NCBI GenBank assembly: GCA_910589415.1
Contig: OU342632.1
Location: forward strand, 10,171,507 to 10,235,506
From: Malachius bipustulatus
Taxonomy: Eukaryota; Arthropoda; Insecta; Coleoptera; Melyridae
DNA: 64,000 nucleotides
Direction: 5' to 3'
The notes beneath the pieces are model-generated. The model was not told the DNA's origin. It made no database searches and saw only the letters and a program-made list of their open reading frames with translations. Position 1 is the first letter of the stretch. Each line of letters opens with the position of its first letter. This document shows, in pieces, positions 56,591-64,000 of this stretch. Made by a program: the position numbers and the translations under genes.

Positions 56591-57089
56591 GTCCAATAAA
56601 GTCTAAAAAGTCATACGTATCGATTAAGAATAGACATCCTTTTGATAGTTCGATTTATTTTGTTTCATACGTGGTTTTTATAGTATAACCGTCCAGTTTG
56701 TCTAAACACTCTATCCCGCATAAATAAGTATACGTCAACATTGGTTTTGAATGAGAATTAAATGCACAACACAGAGGATAGAATGTCATTACGTGAATAA
56801 ATTTTATGTAGTTGTCAGTGGCTCTCAAACTGACGTAAGCGGTTCAATTCGTTGTTTGAATGATTCCTTCAATAATTTACGCTCGTTCACAACTTGACAT
56901 TTAACTGTTTGACATTTTCTGGTGAAATTAAAAATATTAATTCGGACGGTTAGTGTGACGTCACATCTGACTTTTTAAAGTTAATCCTACTATATATATG
57001 ATATACCTACTAATCCTATTTAGACGGCGGGTGATTCATATACATATAACCGGAAATTTTCAAATAATGTCTAAAAAAGTAAGCACTCT

Positions 57090-57680
57090 GCGGAAAAATG
57101 TTTTTCACAAAAGTGGGTTTGTTTGATGGAGGACATCGTTTAATAAACACAAAATCCATCCTATACACACCCCGTCCATACGAGGGAGTGGTGGTAAATT
57201 TGGGGATCTTAAATAGGTTACAACCTCTATTTTTTTTTTCGAATTCGTATTCAGAGACAAAAATTCCTAAGATTTATCTGAAACATATTTCTTGAGCATT
57301 TTTTTCGCTGTACGAATTCGCAATAAAAAATAGGCACTCCCTCGCAAGGAGTGAGGGGTTCAGGTCGGTTTTTGTGTTCAAATGATGTGCCCCCCGCCGA
57401 ACGAAACTACTTTTGTGAAAAACATGTTCTATTTTCCGAGATATCGGGAGAAATGAACAAAATTTAATTTCCTCGATTTACGGTGCCGTTCATGATTAAT
57501 CTTAAAAAACATTTTTCTGTTAAATTTTATGCATTTTTTATCGCTGATTTTATGAATTCGAAATAATAAATAGGGGCTGTTATTTAAAATTAAAGTTTCT
57601 CACTACCTCGCAAAGGGTGTAGGGCGGTTTTTGTGATCAAACGATGTCCTTCCTTTTCGAGATACCTGAATATTTCAGGT
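57090..57680. mobile_element. Palindromic repeat cluster
   Basis: TTTTTCACAAAAGTGGGTTT near 57102 recurs inverted as AAACTACTTTTGTGAAAAAC near 57404. The neighbouring segments (GATGGAGGACATCG and ATGATGTGCCCCCCG) are also inverted relatives. A further partial direct copy lies at 57590-57660. Limits are uncertain. Confidence 0.4.
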
Positions 57681-58256
57681 TATTAGAATCCCTCTGTATT
57701 AGACCCTTAGTCGGAAGTCAACAAGTTTTCTAAAGTCACTCAAGTGCAAGTGCTATGAAAATTGAAAATTTAAGTACGTACACCTACCTTATACCCATGA
57801 ATGCACTACCGGTCAAGAACAAACCATGTGAAAAAAAAATTTCGCAACGAAAATTCGCTATTGTTTGCTTCTAAATTATAAAAAAAATTTCCAGCATAAA
57901 ATATACTCACTAGAACGTTTAAAAAAAATAAAATTAATGAACATTAAATTTGGCAAAACAAAATTTTTAAAGAAATAACTTCAGCAGTAAATAATTCAAG
58001 CCAACTATAAAAATTGGACTATCTTTAAGACACAAATTTTCATAAATAAATTCGCATTTAGTTTCTCATTCTAAATCCATGCATCAAGCCGGTAACGATT
58101 CAAAGCAAATAAGCCTTTGAGGATTAATTTCCGTCAAAAAGAAATAAATAATCATAAACAGTGACTATGTAAAACATTGTACGTAACTAAATATATCTTA
58201 ATTGATCCCCTTCTCAGACACATGTGACTTATGTAGCCACGCCCGTTCTGAGCTCC

Positions 58257-58285
58257 GATTGGACGAAATTAACGAGGAGTATAAG
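58257..58285 (+). promoter_or_regulatory. Core promoter elements of the eh1-motif gene
   Basis: GATTGG (an inverted CCAAT box) at 58257-58262 and TATAAG at 58280-58285. A CCACGCCC GC-box-like site lies just upstream near 58237. The spacing predicts a start site near 58310 and a leader of about 55 bases before the ATG. Confidence 0.4.
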
Positions 58286-58366
58286 TTGCTCGTAAGCGAC
58301 GTTTAGTAATTTGAATAATAGTAGCTTAGCACTGTAAATACAGCTTTTAGCTTTCGTTTTAACGCC

Positions 58367-58718
58367 ATGGCTGAAGAAGAAAGTAAAAAACCAGCCGTAG
58401 AGTTCCATGAAAACATCGATGGAAATCTGAATAATAGAAATCATAAATCGAACTTTTCAATAGAGGCCCTCTTGGCGACTGAAAATCGTTTCAGGAATAA
58501 GGAGGATTTTCAGCCGGTTCCTTCAAGTACTAATGTGTCATTTGAATCTAAGTGTAACGATGATAACGATTCTGTGAATAATTTCGGACAAAGTGATGTG
58601 TGTTTTATTAATTGTAATGAAAAAAGTTTTGAGGACAATTTGAAGTTTCCTTTGAAGAATGAGTTCGAAGAAGTTGGCTCGACTTCTGATGATTTCTATC
58701 ACAGAAATTGTTCCGATG
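58367..58718 (+). CDS. First coding exon of a probable transcription factor with an eh1-like motif
   Basis: ATG in a good context (ACGCCATGG) opens 117 codons plus one base and runs into a donor GTAAGA at 58719. The protein is acidic and Asn/Ser-rich. Near residue 28, NFSIEALLATE fits the eh1 repressor motif (FxIxxLL-type) that many homeodomain and other developmental factors carry N-terminally to bind Groucho. A promoter-like TATA and CCAAT pair lies upstream. The DNA-binding domain would be in a later exon beyond 64000; I found no homeobox in the rest of the window. The open frame past the donor (to 58783) is intron read-through. Confidence 0.6.
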
Positions 58719-58892
58719 GTAAGATTTGGTTGCTTTTGTTTGAACCTTTCAACTTTATACCGACAGGATATTTATTTTTATGAGCTTTAAATAATCCTTA
58801 TTAGTCTTCGAAAATTTACATTTTATTTTTATCTAGAAATTGCTTTAAAATTGATTTTTTTGGATTTAATTTTGGTTTAGAAATAAGATACA

Positions 58893-59581
58893 TACACTGT
58901 GTCTCTTGAATTTATGGACATAGGGAATTCCCATGTTAAAATAAACTATTGGAAATATTGGCTCCCCTAATTATTTTACAGTAAATTCAAATGTAAAACT
59001 TCTTAAGGAAAAAAAGCTGCTTCTTATGCTACAATTGCATTTTCATTTGGTTCATCCGTTTTCGAGAAAATCAGGAAAAACTTAACGGTTTTTCGTAGTT
59101 TTTCAAGGTTGCTTTGCTTTTGACAGATAATGCTAAAAATTATTAATTGTCAATAACTGATTGTTCTAAAGTAATTCATTCATCATTAAAACTTTAAGTG
59201 GCAAAGTATTACTTTTCAAAGAAAAACTTGTTTATAAAAATGAATTATTACACCATTGAAGAAAAAGTAAAATTTATTGAATGTCATTACTCCTGGCAAT
59301 TCATTTAGAAATATTAGAGATTTTTTATTATCTTATTAGCATTATCTGTCAAAAGCAAAGCAACCTTGGAAAACTACGAAAAACCATTCAGTTTTTCCTG
59401 ATTTTATCGAAAACGGATGAACCAAATGAAAATCCAATTATAGCATAAGAAGCAGCTTTTTTTCCTTAAGAAGTTTTATATTTGACATTTTACTGCAAAA
59501 TAATTAGGGGAGCCAATATTTACAATAGTTTATTTTAACATGGGAATTCCCTATGTCCAGAAATTCAAGAGACACAGTGTA
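58893..59581. mobile_element. 689-bp palindromic TIR element in intron 1 of the eh1-motif gene
   Basis: The ends are TACACTGTGTCTCTTGAA and TTCAAGAGACACAGTGTA. The arms 58893-59134 and 59338-59581 are near-perfect inverted copies of about 240 bp with a loop of about 200 nt. TA at each edge fits a TA-target transposon. No coding sequence. Confidence 0.82.
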
Positions 59582-60253
59582 GGTAATAATTATGTTAACT
59601 TACTTTAAGACAACGTTGTTCTTAGGTACTTACCTAATTCTGTTTATACTTCTTGTAGGTATTTAGGTATGGCCATTTTATGCTTAGAAAACTCGACGAT
59701 AATATCGATTTTTAATATTTTTATACGCAATCGTCTTAGATAGGTAAAATTTTGAATGAAACCTGTTACGAAACTGAAGTAAAGATAGCTACTTTAATAA
59801 AATTTTGTGACTGCGTTTCAAAAAGTATAAAAACCGATAATAAATGGGTTTCGTGAGGAAATTGCAATATTTTAAGGAGATGTCGAGGAAGTCAAAATAA
59901 GCAAAATAAGCTCATTGAAGTTCGATTTTAATTCATTACAGATATAGGTACGAAGGTCTTTCATTATTCATTAAGGTGTAGGTTAAGCGGCCATATCTTG
60001 GGAACTATTGGTCCTAGAACCTGAAAATAAAAAACTTTATAACATAATGACCTAGAGAAATTCACAGAAAATATTTTCAAGATGGCCGCACTTCCGCAAA
60101 TACTGGAAGTTAACACCTACTTTGTTATGTTAACGGAAACACTATGTATATTATAATATTTTTCAATTTGCCTGAGAAAATCGAATACAGGTGGTTTTCA
60201 CCATTGGAAGTTAGTCTGAGTGGTGTAAGACTTGAAAATCGCAATTATATTTC
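59582..60253. other. Intron sequence, nothing recognised
   Basis: AT-rich, no repeat or exon that I can support. Confidence 0.4.
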
Positions 60254-60320
60254 AAAACCGTAGGTAGGTATCTAGGTAGATACCTATACCTACGGTTTTT
60301 TATAGTGTAGGTACACTATA
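60254..60320. repeat. Two adjacent hairpins
   Basis: AAAACCGTAGGTAGGTATCT pairs with AGATACCTATACCTACGG (60277 onward) with one small bulge. It is followed by a perfect palindrome TATAGTGTAGGTACACTATA at 60301-60320. Confidence 0.7.
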
Positions 60321-60522
60321 TCAAAACGGCGCAAGATATCGACAAACGTCCCTATCTTTCATGTCCCTATTTTGACTTTTCACATGGAATCCCTACTATG
60401 TCGTTTAAATTTTAACAGTGTGATGAAAATTATCCGATTTTTGTTTTCAGAAATTTCAAATTTCAACAAAATTGATTGAAAGAGTTTAGAGATATTCACG
60501 AACATTCGAATTTTTTTTTTAA

Positions 60523-60650
60523 GTTTGACACCCTGTATCTTGAAAAATATGCATTTTCGGACCCATGTTTATTTGAACTTTTCTTCTAAAAATCACTCAA
60601 GGAAGCACCCCTTGAAGTTTGGCCCCGTACTTAACTAACACCCTGTATAG
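60523..60650 (+). repeat. About 120-bp repeat with CACCCTGTA ends (copy 3)
   Basis: Starts GACACCCTGTATCTTGAAAA, contains TTCGGACCCATGTTTATTTG and CACCCCTTGAAGTTTGGCCC, and ends AACACCCTGTATAG. Compare copies 1 and 2. Confidence 0.6.
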
Positions 60651-60805
60651 TATGGGAAAGCTTGATTACGCCAATGATAATGAAGCGAACCAAATGTTTT
60701 TGCAACTGAGAGGCCAAAAGTGCTACTTGTAAAATTATTTGCGGATATATAGGGTGGCCCCATTTCGCTGTACGCGCTACAACTTTGTTGCTTTAGATAG
60801 CTCCC

Positions 60806-60822
60806 CCCCCCCCCCCCCCCCC
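60806..60822 (+). repeat. Poly-C tract
   Basis: About 17 consecutive C residues in AT-rich intron; a G run of about 10 lies at 61143. Confidence 0.85.
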
Positions 60823-60842
60823 GTATATTATGTATATTATTA

Positions 60843-61775
60843 TACAGGGTGTCCGAGCTCATTCGAAGCAGTCTATGCAATAACATAGGAGCATTTAATT
60901 TAAAAAAATGTATGTTTCTGGAAGTAATTTGGAAAACTATGCAAATCTGGCTGAAAATGAACATTACTAACTCAACCTCATTTAAGAAAACATTTTCAGG
61001 CTTTTGTTATCGTTTTTTTATTTTCTTGGAATAGAGCTAAGACATCGAGTTTCGCTTATCCAACGAAAACGAAACAGGCCTAATAACTCGGAAACTGAAG
61101 ATGTACGCGAAAAACTCCAAAACAGGTCAATTTTGTTATTTAGGGGGGGGGGGCATTTTTTGGTAACAAATATAACCTTCCAAACCTTCCAAACCTTCCA
61201 TGACCTCTTCGCTTATCATCATGTACCTATAAGGGACAAACATCGAGTGATCCGTCATTTGAAAGCGACTTTAATTATTTTCACAACGATGTAGCACTTT
61301 TTGAAATTTGCAAAAATATTAGATATACAGTGCGAATAGATAAAACAGGTTTTCTCAACTTCCATTTCTTCGGAAATGCGCGGAGAGAATAATTTTTTAT
61401 AAAATATCGCACTTCACTGGTTACTATCATGCGGCAGCTAGGGAAGTACGACGCGTTGTATTGAAAAAAATTCTGTTTCCATATTTCCAAAAAAAGGGAA
61501 GTAATTATGAAGTAGACCTTTTTCATCGATTCGCCCTGTCCTGTAACATTCAGGCGAAACCCAAAAAGTGAGACATCGTTGTGAGTCATATCCTCTGCAA
61601 AGAGGATGACTTTGGATGGTTAGTCATAAGTTAAATTAGTTACCTAAAAATGTCCCCAATGAATAACAAAATTGACCTGTTTGGGCGTTTTCCAGTTTTC
61701 CACGTACATCTTCAGTTTCCAAGTTATTAGGTCTGTTACGCTTTCTTTGGGCTGCGCTTTATATTCCTGGATATT
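60843..61775. mobile_element. CAGGGTG-ended element with inverted internal arms
   Basis: The left terminus is TATACAGGGTGTCCGAGC. The arms at about 61053-61140 (CGAAACAGGCCTAATAACTC, CTGAAGATGTACG, AGGTCAATTTTGTTATT) reappear inverted at about 61660-61750. About 500 unrelated bases lie between the arms. The right terminus is not identified. Confidence 0.5.
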
Positions 61776-63164
61776 TGTAAAGTCATAACTATTTATTTTT
61801 TTGAAAACAACTTGTAAGTTTCTTTTTTAATTTACCCCTGAGAACTTTAGCCTACTTGCAATATTTTCAAGTCCCAACGGGGACCAATGTCCAGCTCATG
61901 ATTCACAAATCGTTACAGGTTATCTTGATCAACAGTTTCCAAATTCCGGACGTCACTGGCGTATGAGAAACAATCGCGAACATGTGTAAAGTGTCATATC
62001 TACTGTAAAATAAAAAATTAGTAACCATTATTGTGATGTCCTCGAGAACTAGCAGAGATATCGGTTTAATTAGATAAATTTTGCACAATCTTATGCTTAT
62101 TAAGAATTTGAAACAAGATTTAGGATAACTTCTTCAGTATAGTTGCTGAAAAATACCTATACCTACTAAAGAAATGAAATACAAAAATGTCATATTTTAG
62201 ACATTTTTTATTATTATTAGCTATCCGTCGGACCTTTCAAAAATCTTCAAAGCCGAATAGATCCCAACTTTATTTAGCTAATAAAGTTACCCGTTGAAGA
62301 TAAATATCAAAAAATTGTGAATCCTTATGAATCGCTAAAAAGAAAGCTGGACTAATTTAATTCCCAACAAAAACGTTTTCCTGTAATTTTTTCCATAATA
62401 TGCAATAGTTTTCGATAAACAAAATCTCAAAAACTCTTAATGGCTGCTAATTTATTTTGCCTATTTGAAATTTTTTGTGAAGCTTCTCAAAAATGGAGTT
62501 GTTCGAAAACCAGACAATGCTAGTAAAAAAATCAATATGGGTTTTGAAGGGATATAAAATACGTCCCATATAAAAAAGGCGATATAAACAGACGATATAA
62601 AAATAAAAAATAATAAAACTATATGTTTCGCTATTTTAAATAGTTACTAATATTTTTCTTAGCAAACAGAGACTGGTAACTTGTAAGTCTGTCATTCGGA
62701 TTTAACATGCAAATTCAGTTTTATGCCAATAAGTATCTCCAGGTTTAGATTTAGAAAAAAATTAAGAAGAAAATAAGTTTTGTGTAACGATTTGTATTTA
62801 ACGAGTCTATCTTCAGTTAAAACGCTTGCAGCCAATATTATAAAGATTCTTCACATAAGTTAACGGACAGATTTCTGTAGCCGTTTTTGAAGAAGATATC
62901 GACTCTAGTAGAAAATATGGTAATTTAGTTATTCTTGGCGTGAAAGGGATTACAAAAATGTTAATAAAAGTAATTTAACGTCGATATTAGCTTCAAAAAC
63001 GCTTACAGAAATCTGCCTGTTAGTTTAATGAACCGTTATAATACTGGCCGTTTTATTAATATTGCCCTAGTACTATCAAAAAGAAAATTCTAAACAATTT
63101 TCAAATAATTGGCACTCAATTGCCGGTTTCATGGATATAATTTATAATTTATAATTATATAATT
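61776..63164. other. Intron sequence, nothing recognised
   Basis: AT-rich; no repeat or exon that I can support. Confidence 0.4.
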
Positions 63165-63805
63165 TGCTTTTATAATTTACGGCCCCTGTATATCATCTAT
63201 TGACAAACAGAGACTGCAAAAAATACAAAATTTCTGCATCCGGTTTGTTACTCCAATTCCGCAGTTTACTCACACCACACCTTATCTCCGCAGTCTCCAA
63301 TGTTTAAAAATACAAGAAAGAAGGTTCCTTCACTATGTAGTCCTATTAAATAAAGTTATACAGACAGAACGACCTAGATACCTTTACGACAGATTGTCCA
63401 AGAGGAGTGATGTCCATTGTCTGAACTTGCGTCATGTAGATACTACTCTTTCCATCCCTCTGCACACAACCTCATTCTTCAGACGGAGTTTCTCCTACAT
63501 CTCAGCATTTCTGTATAATAACTTATTGTCCGAGATGCAAAATTCATCCAGTAATACTTAAAAAAAAACTAAAGAATAGAATTCTCTCTGAAAACCTCGA
63601 CCTAAATATAGGTCTATTTTAGTGTAGGCTGGGTTATCAAAGTACTGTTCTCTCTTCTCACTGTAATGTGACCTAAATTAATACTCACCTTTGGTATGTA
63701 AATGTAGGGATACCTTGTATCAGCTTTGCTGTGGTAATCCCTTTTGGGCAATGTATATATTGTGTGTAATTATGTGTATAATACTGTATAATACTGCTCA
63801 ATAAA

Positions 63806-63839
<34 letters not shown>
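63165..63839 (+). mobile_element. 5'-truncated LINE 3' end with (ATT)n tail
   Basis: A coding remnant (to 63561) is followed by a short 3' UTR and CAATAAATATTATTATTATT, the usual tail of Jockey/CR1-type insect LINEs. It is in sense orientation within the presumed intron of the eh1-motif gene. Confidence 0.78.
63169..63561 (+). pseudogene. LINE ORF2 C-terminal fragment
   Basis: An uninterrupted frame without ATG: IYGPCISSIDKQRLQKIQN, then FCIRFVTP, ERRFLHYVVLLNKV and FFRRSFSYISAFLYNNL, ending in TAA at 63559-63561. LQKIQNxxIRF is the standard post-RT block of Jockey/CR1-like reverse transcriptases. It is 5'-truncated and cannot be active. It is a different LINE from the one in Rab intron 3, since the knuckle motif is absent. 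Confidence 0.78.
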
Positions 63840-63841
<2 letters not shown>

Positions 63842-64000
63842 GTGGCTTGTTGTCATGGACATGGAGTGTATAATATTGGTAAGAACATAGAAGTCAAATT
63901 AGACACATTTAATTTTAATATTGTTTTTTCTGCGACGGGGAAAACGTTTGAGAATTTTTACCCTTTGGCAGGTACAAAAATGCCACTTTATATGAAACTG

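Noticed and set aside
1..64000. tRNA, rRNA genes and CRISPR-like arrays
   Set aside because: I looked for the TTCGAAT-type T-loop with flanking stems and for regular repeat-spacer units and found none; the tandem arrays present are a minisatellite and a retrotransposon array.

Overview
The window looks like nuclear DNA of an insect: AT-rich, intron-containing genes, and a very high load of DNA transposons, non-LTR retrotransposons and one young LTR retrotransposon. I cannot fix the order. A beetle or a hemipteran would fit the repeat types (termini reading CAGGGTG, mariner, piggyBac, pogo) and the stand-alone glucan-binding-type secreted protein, but this is inference.

Layout. 1-10160: no host gene apart from a possible C-terminal tail at the left edge; nested DNA transposons, including a 1.2-kb palindrome, a near-complete mariner with an apparent 55-nt intron, and several copies of one repeat family (called family X here). 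10940-11311 (minus): a small secreted single-exon protein resembling the N-terminal domain of beta-1,3-glucan recognition proteins, with a TATA box and a poly(A) signal. 12580-13395: an array of heat-shock-element-like GAA/TTC motifs upstream of that gene. 15660-31864 (plus): a complete five-exon Rab-family GTPase gene of 224 residues ending in Cys-Cys; its large introns carry a MULE-like MITE with a piggyBac-like element nested in it, a truncated LINE with a 13-bp target duplication, a pogo-like element holding a LINE and another TIR element, and a dead mariner. 32600-38050: mostly featureless. 38090-41340: a decayed LINE with endonuclease, RT and RNase H remains. 43970-55352: a complete 11.4-kb Ty3/gypsy element with equal-length 1608-bp LTRs, intact gag and pol joined by a textbook -1 frameshift signal, and a GATA-rich tandem array between pol and the 3' LTR. 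58367 onward (plus): first coding exon of a probable transcription factor with an eh1-like motif; the rest lies outside the window. The right edge holds the 3' end of another LINE.

The host genes do not form a pathway. The window is mainly informative about transposon nesting: several insertions have exact target duplications or a recoverable empty site, so their order of arrival can be read from the sequence.
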